Assembly (NCBI GenBank): GCA_016490735.1
Contig: JAEMWC010001570.1
Coordinates: 43,501-107,500, forward strand
Length of the DNA: 64,000 bases
Source of the DNA: Pachyseris speciosa
Lineage: Eukaryota > Cnidaria > Anthozoa > Scleractinia > Pachyseridae
Reading direction: 5' to 3'
Shown here: positions 1-11,463 of the stretch, one piece after another
How the letters are laid out: each line of letters starts with the position of its first letter
Numbering within the stretch: position 1 is the stretch's first letter
The notes under the pieces: model-generated
What the model was told of the DNA's origin: nothing
Database searches by the model: none
Seen by the model: only the letters and a program-made list of their open reading frames with translations
Made by a program: the position numbers and the translations under genes

Positions 1-252
1 ATTGTGTCCCTCTGTAAAAAAGTGCTTGTAGATCAAATCATCGCTGGCCCTATCTCTTGTTTCCAACCTTGAATGTCCCCTCAATCTACTTCTATGGTTA
101 TTAAATCTAAGTCTAAATTTAGTAACTGTTGATCCCACATATTGTTTACCACAAATCTTGCAACTTAGCAAATAGATAACACTGCTACTGTTACAGTCTA
201 GGTTATTCACCCTGAGGAAGACTGTTCTACACAGTCGAAATATAGGTGGTCC
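1..252 (-). mobile_element. Retroelement fragment with GIY-YIG-like domain (Penelope-like)
   Basis: On the minus strand a frame is open from position 252 to the window edge. It carries a C-x2-C pair in the motif CKICGKQYVGST followed by a basic run with R-x3-NNHRSRLRG, then a D/E-rich stretch ending HFFTEGHN. This layout matches the C-terminal GIY-YIG-like endonuclease region of Penelope-like retroelements. The fragment is cut by the window edge and by a stop at 253-255, so nothing shows an active element. A GIY-YIG domain from another retroelement class is possible. Confidence 0.55.
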
Positions 253-331
253 TTAAAAATGTTTTTTTCCCTTGTGTTTAGTTATATTTGAAACGGGAAA
301 CAGTATAAATACATTTTTGATGCTTGAGATT

Positions 332-334
<3 letters not shown>

Positions 335-373
<39 letters not shown>
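335..373. repeat. (AT)n microsatellite
   Basis: An uninterrupted AT dinucleotide run of about 39 bases lies just left of where homology to the other gene units begins. Confidence 0.95.
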
Positions 374-375
<2 letters not shown>

Positions 376-1218
376 AACAAAGAAATATATTAGAAGTCAA
401 TTTTTGACAAACTAGATTGGCTCAACTCTGAGTAAAACTTACTGAATCTTAGAACTTGACGTAAGAACTTGTGCAAAAAATTCTTAGAAAAACAAAAGCA
501 GAATTTAGAAATTAGAAGTTGTTTGTCATTTGAGAAAACTGAAATAAAACGTTCCAAGCGATGGCCTTGACAAACTAGATTAGCTGGCTCTGAGTGGCTT
601 ACTAGAAAAGGAACGTGAAAATAAGAAAAAGACCCTTGTCTTTCATAGAGTATTGCAGTAGAATGGGACTGAAATTGTTAATGATTCTGCGACAATAGAA
701 TCACGTGTCTTAGATTTAAAAGTTACTGTAAATAAAAGCTTAAGGTGGGACTTGGAGACGTGAATTGGAGCGAAATTTTAAGGAGGTTAAAGCAGGGATT
801 GGATTGTTTAAAAAATGTTTTGAAACACCTCCAGACAGTAGACACCCCATATGGGCTCTGCAGGGTGCTGGGACTCTGTTTGGTGTCCATGGACTAGTTT
901 CTAACTTCAAATTCCAATTTTTATCCATATCCAAATCCAATTTTTATCCAAATCTTTATTAAATCTTCAATATTTCCTATTTCTTCAATTTAACTAATCC
1001 TTTGAGAAAATCATCTCTTCCCAAATACCCTCCCAAATCGCCAAAACATTCACAAAATATTTCACAACACAGCTTCGTGTAATGATTATGTTAACGTGAA
1101 ATCCATGTTAAGCGACACAAAAACGGTGTTTAGGTTAAATCCTGTCCTAAGTGCTGATTGCCAGCTTTTAAACAAATGGACGTACATCCGGCTTTTTTGA
1201 CAGACTCAATTAAAATGT

Positions 1219-1445
1219 TCAATAGACCATTTTACAGTTCTTTGCTCAGTACCCTGGCCTTTGATTGAATGCGAGGCTAGGGATGACCTTGTTTTGATAC
1301 AAACCTACCTGCATTTCTTATAGAAATTATGCTGATTAAATACTAGTTAGCATAAGAAAAATATAATTTACACAAGGTAGGTTTGTATCAAAACAAGGTC
1401 ACCTCCAGCCTCGCTTTCACCGACAACTGAAAAATGGTCTATTGA
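1219..1445. mobile_element. MITE with TCAATAGACC terminal inverted repeats
   Basis: The left end reads TCAATAGACCATTTT and the right end is its reverse complement. Long inner arms (about 1,286-1,311 and 1,374-1,399) also pair, so the 227-base element can fold into a hairpin. Unit C lacks it at the matching place near 41,960, which shows that it is an insertion. It encodes nothing. Confidence 0.8.
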
Positions 1446-1616
1446 CGGCATGTTTTATACATAGTTTTATTTTACATTAACAATTAAGCACATTACAGAT
1501 ATGTATATTTTTCACATCTAGTAGGAATTTGTATATTTCAAAATTCGTTTTTTCTCAAAGTATCTTGAGCTATGATTTAATGAATTTTGTGATCTTGTAT
1601 TTGTTTTGAAATTTTA

Positions 1617-1650
1617 ATAAACAATTAGATGACAATTGCTTGTTGGCTTG
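1617..1650 (+). promoter_or_regulatory. Shared poly(A) signal, unit 0
   Basis: AATAAA at 1,617-1,622 is followed by CAATTAGATGACAATTGC and a GT-rich stretch. The same block recurs in the 3' flank of every unit, which suggests it ends the family's transcripts. Confidence 0.5.
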
Positions 1651-2740
1651 ATCTGAAAATACTGCTGTTCAATATGTCTTTGCAACTAATGTCATTCATT
1701 TTCGGTCCTTAAAAGAATTAATGTACCGTATTTACTGTCACGTAAACTTCACCTTTTGATAGTCCCATGCAATATTTTCTAGTGTTGTATAAGCATTAAA
1801 ATTATCACTGGCAAGTGCACCTTTCCAAGCCTCTACTTCGAGAACCGACGATCCGGACAGTGGAAAAACTCTTTAGTTTTATTCTTTGTTAGCCAGCGTG
1901 GGAATCCCCTTCCCCTAACTTCATTTTGCTCCCCAGTTTCGCCCCATGGCCTCGCGCAACTCCCGCTTAGTCTAGGAAACGGAAATGACTGTCATGCAGG
2001 CTATTTCTTTGTATTTGCCGAATCTGATTAAACTTTAATATTTTGTTTGCAAAATTGTCCTATCACGTGCTCACAAGCAGCCTGTTAAGCGATGATTTCC
2101 TTGAAAATGACTTACTATCCAGATTTGTTTTTAAACTTGGCGCTATTGATAGCCGTGCATAGGACATTAAAAAAATGCAATGAAAAGATGGGTCATCGTG
2201 CTTGTTTTCGCTCTGCATGCCCGTTATTCTAAGTGTTTTTACTGAGTTGCGCCAGAAATGCTGTGAACAGTTTCTAATTCAAGGATCTTGAAATTGAACC
2301 ACTACCCCCATCATGTCATACTACTCACTGGCTCTAAATGTAGAGTTTCACGTCATTTATATGTAAATAATCCAACCCTTCTACTATTAAACTTTTTCTC
2401 CTTGAAATATGTTTCATCGTGTGCTTATTACGAGTAAATAACACCAATAAAAAGAGGGTGATCACCGTGGTCGTTTCCTTGCAACACGATGACAAAAGGA
2501 AAAGCTTAATGTCAAGGAAAATACGCCATGTTTCTAATGTGTGCGCGCACGAGCCAGCGCTAAATGGCGCCATAAATTATGCGTAGTAGGGATGCGCTAT
2601 GCAGTTGTAAGGAAAAACCTTTTAATAGTCAGTGCATGTTAAATCTCTCCCCTCATTCCAGCCGTTGAGAATTAGTAGCCAACAAGACCCACCCCACTTG
2701 GACTTTCCCAAAACCAGAGAGCTTGCAGCAAGCTAAGATC

Positions 2741-3147
2741 CCCGGGGGGCTCTTGTACGAGGTATATAGGTATGTTTGGCCCCAAACGGTAATGGTGTCT
2801 TAGCCATTTTGGTCGGAAATACGGTATCGATTTTGACCATTTCGGTCTGAAATAGGGTGTAGCTTTTGCACTCTAGTCCACTCCAGCTGGGTATGTTTTT
2901 TAGAACAAGCTACTTCTTCATCATTGGGCGATAGGACCATCGACAAAACCCTTCTCAAATTATGTTTACGCCAACCGTGTACTTAAAATAGGTCTGAAAT
3001 AGGGTATAGGATTTTTGGTCATGTCTGAAAAAGGGTAGGGAAAATCGCAAATTTTGGTCTGAAATAGGGTAAGGGTTTCAGGAAGAGGGCCGCACACCCC
3101 AACCCAATTCCCTTGGGAGTACCTATTCCCCCTCCTCCCCTTCGGGA
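2741..3147. mobile_element. 407-bp insertion with 7-bp target duplication TAAGATC
   Basis: TAAGATC occurs at 2,734-2,740 and again at 3,148-3,154, while the paralogous site near 43,535 has it once. The insert carries three spaced copies of a GAAATAGGGTA-type motif (about 2,851, 2,995 and 3,061) and a C/G-rich end. It looks like a non-autonomous repeat. Its short reading frames are chance. Confidence 0.75.
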
Positions 3148-3627
3148 TAAGATCATGTAAGATGATTGGGGTAAATCTTGGAGTTCCGGTCGGTGGGGAA
3201 TTTCCATGCATGCTTGTTTGTTTGTTTTTTAAAGAAGATTAAGTACAGGTGAGCCAGAGAAAGTTAAATTTTGGACTGCATGTTATGTCTGTTAGCTCTC
3301 ATAACAGAATTGCATTGTTGCCTCAACCTTTGGTCTCGTTCCCTCAGGTAAACGTTCTTACGTTATTGCATAACGTGTCTAATGATATCCACAGTCTTCC
3401 AACATCCCTTTACAACACGCAAACGTTCTTCAACTAAAATTGTTATGGGTTGTTATGGGATGCTGAGAGAAAACACTCCGAGATTTGTCGCGCTACTGTT
3501 GTGGGTTTCTATTTCGGGAGAAGATAACGGATCGAATTCATTCACCTTATTGCAGATAACGCCCTCGGGGAGGGGGGAGGGGGTAATCTGTGCTATAGAG
3601 CGGAGCTGTACAACCCATACCCTGCGT

Positions 3628-3756
3628 GGCTGCAGCCATCAAGAAAGCTTGGGAGAAAGACGGGCAAAGTCGACTGGAGGAGGCTCAAGCTTTGCGCGCA
3701 TCCTATGAAAGGAAATACAGTCGGGAAGGGAAGCCCTTCTATCTAAGATGACCAAC
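3628..3756 (+). pseudogene. Unit A glycosyltransferase exon, 3' fragment
   Basis: This is a close copy of the last ~140 bases of the unit B glycosyltransferase exon (from about 29,110): the segment coding AAIKKAWEKD onward, with a short deletion near 3,722. The splice donor G|GTAAGAAG at 3,757 is kept and followed by the same intron sequence. Everything upstream of the fragment is replaced by unit 0 flank, so promoter and catalytic domain are gone. It supports linkage of a glycosyltransferase exon and a filamin/NHL exon in more than one unit. Confidence 0.85.
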
Positions 3757-4388
3757 CTTGTTCGAGGTAAGAAGTTAGGACTACAGTATTGTGCATGCAT
3801 TTTGAGTTAAATTAATAGAAGTTTGTTGAAAAGCGCACGTTTTTTTAAAGACAAATTTGGAAAGTTTTAGTTTCAATTATTCACCAAGAAAGCTGTCTTT
3901 CTCATGTAAATATAAACTATTTAGCATAAGAACAACATGATTTCCATTAGCAAAGCAATAAGGTACAAACCGGAGCGTATTTACGTTCGCGCTTTCTCTA
4001 ATTTAGAAGACCACTTAAGTAACTCTGCACGTGGCGAAGAGCTACGTAAAACTAAGCAATTTACATTTCCTGGAAAATGCAGTTTTTAGGATTTCCAGTT
4101 TACTGAGGCTTGTATTATTCTTAATCGAATTGGAGGGGGAATTCGAGCTTGAGCGCACGAAGCGATGGGAGTGTGCAGGAGCTCGACGGGACGGAGGGAA
4201 AAGGTTTCCCCCTCCCATCCCCTAGCTTCGCGCGCACCCCAGATTTCCCTCTTTTATTCCCTTTTCTCGCGTCTGCCACTCAGACTAGTCATCCATGGTA
4301 ACCGCCTCACTAGATCTCTAAGTGTCAAACCTTGGCGCAAAGTTTCTTACGAATGTGCACTTCAGGTAATTTGCATAACCTTTTTTAG
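3757..4388 (+). other. Unit A intron, without the LINE found in units B and C
   Basis: A 0.63 kb intron relic homologous to parts of the unit B and C introns, including the block AGCGCACGAAGCGATGGGA. At the position where B (30,581) and C (37,830) carry a minus-strand LINE fragment, unit A reads through from CCCCTAGCTTC to the pre-exon block, so it is the empty site. It ends with a polypyrimidine tract and AG at 4,387-4,388. Confidence 0.7.
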
Positions 4389-5133
4389 CACCTGAAAGCT
4401 CGTCATGCTTGGAGATACTGCACCAAACTAAAGCAAGCCAGTCCGTCGCTGAAAGCCAAGGTCTGACTGAAGCAGTTGCTGGACGCGAAGAGCATTTCAA
4501 GGTGACGACAAAATACGCTGAGGGAAGACAGTGTTACAGTGAGCGAGACCGAGTGACGGTGGTGATCCAAGAGCAACCAAGGCAGTCATGCAATGTTTGA
4601 ATGGAATGTTCGATGGAAAAGGAAGCCATGGTAATCAGCTCTCTTGTCCCTAGGGCTTATCATTGGATGCCAATGGTAATATTATAGTTACTGATAGTGG
4701 CAACAAACTGATTAAGATCTTTACACCTGATGGTAAGTTTGTAAGGAAGATAGGTGGGCCTGGTTCTTTTAGCTTTCCTGTCCATTGTGTTCAGTGTGAC
4801 GAATATTTCAGTGTCAGACCGAGATGAACACTACATTAAAGTGTTCAGTGAGGAGGGGAAATTTCAGTTTGAATTCGGCCAGAAGGGGGGAAGGGATGGT
4901 GAGTTTATTTCTCCCCTTTGTTTGTTGGCAACAAAATCGAAACAGCTGATGGTTTGTGATCGGGGTAATCATAGACTACAATTGTTTGAACTGATTAGTC
5001 GGTTTGATGGCAAATTTGAAACCAAAGGCAGTAACTTGGGAGAATTTAATAGTCCTACATCTGTAGCGTTTTAAGTAATGGTAGAATTGTTGTGTCTGAT
5101 TGGGGTAACAATCGTATTGAAATTTTTGAATAA
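4389..5133 (+). pseudogene. Unit A filamin/NHL exon, broken
   Basis: It begins at the same acceptor as unit B and codes the start of a filamin repeat (LEILHQTKASQS to ERDRVTVVIQ), then hits a stop at 4,598-4,600. The rest of the filamin repeat and the first two NHL blades are missing. NHL sequence resumes from blade 3 near 4,610. A two-base loss near 4,810 and a one-base loss near 5,069 shift the frame again, and the final blade ends at TAA 5,131-5,133. The several independent lesions make this a clear pseudogene of the unit B-type gene. Confidence 0.9.
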
Positions 5134-5387
5134 AAATAATCATCTGTTACTAGTGGACATCGTGGTAATCTTATTTAGTTAGTGTTGTGCAGTAAATTCG
5201 TAGAGAAACAAGGGCGAATTCAGAAATTTCAAAAATTTGAAAGTTGTTTATCATCTAGAAAGCTATCAAAGTAAACAATTCTTTGCGGTGGATTTAGAAT
5301 GTTGCCTCAACATTGTGATCAGTAGGTTGGCTGGTTCGGATGGGGGTAAAAAGAAGACCTTATGAATATAAGAGCCTGGCCCTTGTC
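5134..5387 (+). other. Unit A 3' flank, first part
   Basis: Homologous to the sequence just after the unit C and D stops. No gene is seen. It is interrupted by the element that starts at 5,388. Confidence 0.6.
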
Positions 5388-6397
5388 TTTTAACCTTTTG
5401 ACTCCCAAAGACGCATATAGGCGTAAAATATACCGCTTTTGCTTTTATGATTTATTTTTTGTTTAAATTTTGTTACAAAGACATAATAATGTGTAAATAG
5501 CACTAATGGTGCTTTGTGCAATTATCAAATCCAAAAAACCGACAACAGTACCCGAATTCCGCTGCATAGCACAGTTTGTTTGGCAGCAAATCCCAAAATT
5601 CCAGTCTTTTGACCAAAGAACAACACCAAAAATTACACATTTTCGTGGTCAACTTGTTAATAAAAAAAACATTGCCCAAAAATTAAAATTCTACATTTAC
5701 AGCAAACCTTAAAGCCAGACCTTGGCATCTGGAGGAAAATTTTCCGCAAGCCACGCCTTAGCCATTTTATTGGAGCCAATCTCGCGTATCTAAAGTTGTC
5801 TTGTTCACGCCCCAAAAGAATTATGGGAAAGTCAACTATTCCAGGAACATAGAACCCTTCATTTCCTATCTCCAAGTTTTTTTGTAAGTGTCGGGCCACC
5901 CAGTAATACCAGGAAAATGTGACGTCGATTGAAGCTTTTACTAGTCAAAACTAACCCAAATTGCTTTGGTAGGTCCTCGAATCCTTCCACAAAGTTAGCA
6001 GAGAGACAGCTTCGGCCATCCACCGCCATATTGGCTACGAAGTAGATTTAGCGTCTCATTCAGCAAGAAACCGTCTCTCACCTCTGGCTTCTTTCAAAGG
6101 CTTGCCTTTACCCACATTCCAGCTTAAGGATGCCAGCCTGGGGGCCTTTGTGGAGGAAAATGGCTCGAAAAAACCTCATAAAGCGGCACATTTACCACAA
6201 TCAAGCTTGTTGACTCGGTAAACGAACAACAGCCGCTAATGTGCGTGACGTCACACCTTTAGAGTGAGCCCACAGTGACAGAAGACCGCTGTTATTTCCA
6301 TCGCAACTCCTTAAATGGAGAAGATTAGTCCTCCAGACTAATTATCACTAAAAATTTACTAAAAAAAATGCAATAAATTGGTAGTCAAAGGGTTAAA
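5388..6397. mobile_element. ~1.0 kb DNA transposon with TTTAACCCTTTGACT ends
   Basis: The left end TTTAACCTTTTGACTCCCAA and the reverse complement of the right end (6,378-6,397) agree at about 18 of 20 positions. There is no convincing transposase frame inside; its short ORFs are A/T-rich and give no recognisable family. It interrupts the unit A 3' flank, so it is probably a non-autonomous element. Confidence 0.7.
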
Positions 6398-6639
6398 TAC
6401 CGTAATTTCAGGCCTCATTAACGGGGGGCTTAATAGAGAAGGGGGGGCTTATTTCAAATCTTTAACACGCCGTTTTTGTCTTGAAATAGTTTTTGTACAT
6501 AACTCAAACAACTGCAGTGAAACTTAAGTATTTAATACAGATCAGGAAACAGTATTATGTGTTTGAGTGTATATTTGTTTAAAAGCAAACCAACTGGGCC
6601 GCATGAAGTGGATTTGAGCCACTTTAAATCATCGAGAAA
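6398..6639. other. Unassigned spacer
   Basis: A short G-rich repeat-like start (two GGGGGGCTTA-like motifs near 6,424-6,450) and A/T-rich DNA. No coding signal. Confidence 0.4.
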
Positions 6640-6973
6640 TTAAGGTGGCTCTGAACCCCATGCACAGATCTTTTTGAAAATATGCAGAAAAATGAATCTT
6701 TATATGCTAATTGCAATTAGATAATAAAACCCGGGGATCACCCGACTCGTCTTTGAGTTATAGACACATAAGGCCAAAATTTAGGGTGCTTTTAAGCGGC
6801 TGTACTGTTGCTATGGGAACCGTATATATAAAACAATTGATCGTTAATTATTAAGAAATAATTGGGAAATTTTTTGATACCATGTTGAAGAAAACAGACA
6901 AAAAATTGTGGGAGTATCGATCCATCAAAGAGTTGGTATTTAAAAATAACGAAACCATTTTGAGCCACCTTAA
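6640..6973. mobile_element. MITE with TTAAGGTGGCTC ends, copy 1
   Basis: The left end is TTAAGGTGGCTCTGAACCCC and the right end TTTTGAGCCACCTTAA. It belongs to the family of the elements at 41,206-41,884 and 36,544-36,810: the inner motif TTTTTGATACCATG recurs in them. The comparison near 41,206 with other units suggests TTAA target sites. Confidence 0.75.
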
Positions 6974-7392
6974 AGTGCCTATGAAGTAAAAAATTTTCTT
7001 TCGAATTCTTGAAGTTTCTCGTGTCTTGATTACGAAATGACAAAAGAAATTTGACAACATCAACTAAAGCCGATTTTTTAGCTCTCCAAAGAACCTCAAA
7101 ATTCACTAAATCGTGTCCCTTGGACTGGGAACTAATCTTTGCTCAGAACAATGCTGATGACGTAGGAAATACCACGAATCTCGTGTCTTCTTAAGCATTT
7201 CCTACGTCACACCTTTGTAATACGATCTTTTGGCCGCGCGCAAGATGGAGACACTTTTTGGCGCCAAATTTAAAACTTTCAGTTCGATTTATTCCGCGCT
7301 GTAAATGTTTTACTGCCTAAAACCTAAAGAATCAGAAAATGATAAACTGTTATATTAGAACAAGAAATTTTGGACTTCATAGGCACTTTAAG
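6969..7392. mobile_element. MITE with CTTAAAGTGCCTATGAAGT ends
   Basis: The left end CTTAAAGTGCCTATGAAGTA and right end ACTTCATAGGCACTTTAAG are inverted copies 424 bases apart. The left end shares its CTTAA with the preceding MITE, so one inserted at the terminus of the other. Non-coding. Confidence 0.75.
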
Positions 7393-7505
7393 CGTTTATA
7401 TCACTTACGCGCTGAACGTTTTGTATATGTCAGTTGTAGTTCAATTTTATCGTTTGTTCAACCTTTAGTTTTCTTTAAGTTTTCATACATACTTCTATTT
7501 TAATA

Positions 7506-7850
7506 GCATACTTCTATTTTAATTTGTGGAACAATATACCTAATGATGTTAGGCAGGCTGAGTCTATTGACTCTTTTAAGCGTAAACTAAGTCGTTTTAT
7601 TTCAAGAGACTTTTCAACGTTTTTGATGGCGACAACTTTCGTACCTTTAATTAAAATAATTTGTCCTAAATGTCGCCGGGTAAATACACTTGTTAAGCAG
7701 CCTATTTGGTCTATTTATATTATTAAGTTAATTTTTTTAGGAGAGGGTTGGGTTGGTGCTTAAACCTAGTAGGGGACTTATGTCCTATTGTTTTTGTGCC
7801 AATACTGCTTTGTACAAATCCTTAAATAAAAAATAAATAAATACATAACC
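7506..7850 (+). mobile_element. LINE 3' end with reverse-transcriptase C-terminus
   Basis: A frame beginning near 7,518 reads LWNNIPNDVRQAESIDSFKRK, the typical last block of CR1/L2-type reverse-transcriptase ORFs, then runs to a stop at 7,761-7,763. It is followed by a 3' end TGTACAAATCCTTAAATAAA and an A-rich tail. The element is 5'-truncated and inactive. Confidence 0.7.
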
Positions 7851-8198
7851 ATACACAAGAACAAAGGAAAATAAAAATTGAACCAATTATATAAAATTGA
7901 ACTGCAACATATATATAGTTCAAAGAAAAAAGATCATGAATTTCCCCTCGAGAATAATGCCGTTTTGCTCATTTCGTGCGTCATAGCTTTGCTGAATCGT
8001 TTCCATCCTTTTGTGGCATCAGACATGAGCTGATGAGAGGCCAAATGTCAAAACAACGTGCTGGATATAGTCAATCTTCACAATCGGAAGAGCGCGCGAC
8101 AAAAAAAAAAAAGAAAAAAAAAAAAAAGAAGAAGAAAAAGAAAAACTATTAACAAACAAATTAACAAATAAGTGGTATTCAGTTAATTACTGTGGATT
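7851..8198 (+). other. Unit A 3' flank, second part
   Basis: Matches unit B near 33,340-33,500 and unit D near 53,400-53,620 (for example the GAGCTGATGAGAG block). It carries an A/G-rich tract at 8,100-8,152. No gene. Confidence 0.6.
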
Positions 8199-9569
8199 AC
8201 AGAATGTTGCCCTGTATCCGACCACTTCTTTGAACTACATGTCATTTTTAAGGTATTTTCCACTAGCTTAGTTAGGAGTAGCTTTTAGTATTTTTAGTAT
8301 TAGGGCCTCTAAGGATATCAGTTTTTTTTATATAACTGTAAAGAGATACCCTAGCAAAATAAAAGCATCTTCTTCTTCTTCTTCTTCTTCTTCTTCTTCT
8401 TCTTCTTCTTCTTCTTCTTCTTCTTCTTCTTCTTCTTCTTCTTCTTCTTCTTCTTTTTCTTCAGTTTACAACTGCTATAACTTTCCTTCCTCAGTCACAA
8501 CATTTCTGAAATTTGTCGTTGAGACAAATATGAATCCATTTAGTCTGCAATATGGTGAAAAAGGTTTACGGTTTTACTTTCCTATCCGTCGTGAAATTTG
8601 CATTTCTGCAGAGATCGTTTGTTGCCCATGCAGTATCCGACCAGCGAGCCCAGTATCCGACCACAACATTAACAACGTAACTAAACGTAACTTTTTCACT
8701 GATTCAAGGAAATCAACCTTGGACAATCCAAAGTCGCGGTTTGCCAGCTCAATCAGCCAATCTGCTCGCTGGTTTTCTTCATTTTTCGTTAAAACCGAAG
8801 GAGGGCCCTTCCGGTGCTTAGTCTGCCGTCAATAACATCGCCTATCGCTTTCAGAGGCCATTCTAGGGACAACAGAAAGTCCCAGTTTTAACTTCCGCTT
8901 CCGGAAATACAAAACGCAGTCACGCAAGCAAACACACGGACAATAGTTCGCTTGGACAAATAAATGAAGAAGCTTAAGGTTTCTATAGAGAGTTGTGTAG
9001 CATTACATTAATTACATGGATTATATGCATATACAAGGACATAATTATAGTTAAAGGTATGGAATTAATCTTGTTTAATCACTATACGCAGCTTATACAA
9101 CGATTTTACACAGTTAAGAAAAAACTGGTCGGATACTGGGCATACTAAATCAAAACTTAGTGAATGTTTCTGACCTCCGTTATTCCAGAAAAATTAAATT
9201 TTAAGAAGAATTAATTGATTTTATGACCTCTTGATTTCTTTGAGTATCGTCATTTTAAATATCCAAGAGTTCCTTTGAAAATATAATATTTTACAGACCC
9301 TTACTGAGTTGAACAGCGATAGTTTCACTGTGCAGTGAAAAGCGTTAAATGTTAGCCATCAAATTGTCACGCACCTCAACAGAAAGGTGCCTTCTGCAAG
9401 TGATTCTCAAGCTTAAAGTCCTCTGAACCTTGCTTTTCAAAGCTGAAATGTTCGGCTGCCTTTTGGAATAGTTCATTTGCTGGAAAAGTATAAGCGCATC
9501 GCAAAAAATTGAAATTATTTTTAAACTGGTCGGAAACTGGTACCGGTCGGATACTGGGCAACATACTGT
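8199..9569. mobile_element. ~1.37 kb DNA transposon with CAGTATCCGACC subterminal repeats
   Basis: Ends: ACAGAATGTTGCCCTGTATC on the left; on the right the reverse complement reads ACAGTATGTTGCCCAGTATC. The 12-mer CAGTATCCGACC or its complement recurs inside both ends (about 8,632, 8,651, 9,127 and 9,545). Clustered repeats of this kind are typical transposase-binding sites in hAT-like and related non-autonomous elements, but the superfamily is not settled here. It interrupts the unit A 3' flank and has no transposase ORF. Confidence 0.7.
8371..8462. repeat. (TTC)n microsatellite
   Basis: A nearly pure TTC trinucleotide run of about 90 bases inside the preceding transposon. Confidence 0.95.
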
Positions 9570-10450
9570 ACCAGCTTTATTCGAATGAAAGCAAGTCTGG
9601 TTTTAGTTCTGACAACATTTAATGACTTAAAGGCTCTGGGAATGAAAAGTTGAATTGAAGTTAAGTTAACTTTTAAGTTTTAAAGATGTGTTAAAAGCTA
9701 TTATTTTTCTTAATACATTAAAATATTATGAAGGGACATGGATTAATTTTGTAACTGATAACAATGAATAATTTGTATACTTGTTTTGAATTTTAATAAA
9801 AAAATTGATGAAAATTGCTTGTTGGTTTGAGTTTTAATATTTTGTTTGCAACTAATGTATATAATTCATTTTTGGCCCTTTCGAAAAGAATGGCATCCAC
9901 CTTAATTTATTGTGACGCGACCGTTACCATTTGATCGTAACACAGCATTTCCAGGTGTTGCGTGACCATTCAAATTGTCGCTGATGAGCGCATGCACCTT
10001 CCCAAGCTTTTACTCTGAGCATCGGAGATGGCAATAGTGGACGATAAAATCTTTACATTAGTTTTATATTTTTGTATTTTCCTGATCAGGTTAAACTTTG
10101 TTCTTTAATTTGTTTGCGCAATCTTCCTTTCACGCGCTCGGAATCAGCCCGAAGCACCTCAGACAGGGCGAGTTAATTTGCAATTATTTTTTGCGTTAAA
10201 TCCCTCTCCTTACCCCATGCACCGTTTGAGAATTAGTAGCCAGCAAACCCTATCTCACTTTGCCTTTCCCAAGACTAGCGAGCTATCAGAGAGCTTGCAG
10301 CAGGCCAAGATGATTGAGGTAATTGGAGTAAATTGTTTGTTGGTATTTGGTGAAAAAGTATATTTACCTTTTCCCCGCTTAACGTCAACTAAACGTTTAT
10401 GTGGGGAGGGGGGTAAGGCGAAGCGATTTCTGGACGTTATATCATGTTGT
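9570..10450 (+). other. Unit A 3' flank, third part, with poly(A) signal
   Basis: Parallel to unit D 53,690-54,520, including GGTGTTGCGTGACC and the block CTTTGCCTTTCCCAAGACTA. AATAAA at 9,795-9,800 is followed by the conserved ATTGCTTGTTGGTTTG, the shared presumed poly(A) site. No gene. Confidence 0.65.
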
Positions 10451-11463
10451 CTTACAGGGTGAGTTGTTTTTACATAATTACAACGACATCTCTTCACCTT
10501 TACAAAAACAGAAGCTTCCAACTTGCACTTGCAATCCACTGGTATCGCAGAAGTCGTGGTTCGATTCCTGCACAAGCCTAAATGTTTTTGAGGGTTCAGT
10601 TTTAACTACCTCTTAAGTAATTTTTATAACTGCTACGATAACTCACTTCTTCAGGATTTGCATCTGTTATGTTTACCTCAGGGAAAGTCATAAAAAATAA
10701 GTTTCTCCTCTTCTCCTGGTCTTTTGCAATATCTTGAATAGATTTTTAGTTTTTTTATTTGGCCGTTTTCATGACCGTAATCTTAGTGCACAGTTTCACG
10801 GTTGGGATTTTAGTTAATTACATTTGCGAAATACCTGTCAAGCGCTCTAGTTCGCGGACTGACCCGTTCCAAAATCACCAAGCAATACCTTTTAGTTTAC
10901 GTTTACCGTGAACAACCTCGGCGTCTGTAAGTGGTTTGAACCTTTTAACGAAAAGACAACTTAACCGCAGGCCACATACGGGGATATGCTGGGAATCCCC
11001 AAGAGGAACATGCAATGCATGCTGGTACGATTAAACAACCTTTTCGGAAGGTTTCTGACGGAAGAAAAAACTCAAAACACATTTTGTGACCGGCTTTCCA
11101 CCCAGTAAAAGACAAAATTCTTATAAAGAACATCTTACTTTCATCTACAATATACCGCAGCCAAAAGTTTTTCTTAGTAAATGAATTACGAGATCCATTT
11201 GAAATCGTGATAGTCGGAGTGGAGCCTTAAAGAAAATTATACAAAAGAGAAACATTCTTACGTCAAATTTTCCATATATTTTTAAAACTGATTTATTTGG
11301 GGTAAACACCCAGTAAAGTATATCTGTAATGAGTTCGATCTCAGTTTAAAGTGCGCCTAACCCCAAGTTATTTTTTTCGCTAATTTAATACTTTGTAGCT
11401 ATGCCAGAAAGATTTAGACTTTATTTTTAGCTTTGGACTTTGGATAAACTAAGAATCATTTGG
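10451..11463. other. No feature recognised
   Basis: A/T-rich DNA with only short frames on either strand and no family resemblance. Confidence 0.4.

Larger units (their letters stand above)
374..3626 (+). repeat. Unit 0: orphan 3' flank of a filamin/NHL gene unit
   Basis: No gene is seen here. The stretch aligns by eye, in the same order, with the 3' flank of unit C (about 40,360-44,115), including the blocks starting TTAACGTGAAATCCATGTTA and ACACCAATAAAAAGAGGGTG. The body of the upstream gene is not in the window, so this is the tail of a unit to the left or an orphan. It differs from the unit C flank by private insertions at 1,219-1,445 and 2,741-3,147, and it lacks the insertions unit C has at 41,206-41,884 and 43,079-43,342. 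The homology ends abruptly at about 3,626, where a glycosyltransferase exon fragment begins. Confidence 0.8.

Noticed and set aside
2966..3211. 81- and 62-codon minus-strand frames with repeated PYFRP/PTLFQT
   Set aside because: They translate the GAAATAGGGTA repeat motifs of the insertion at 2,741-3,147.
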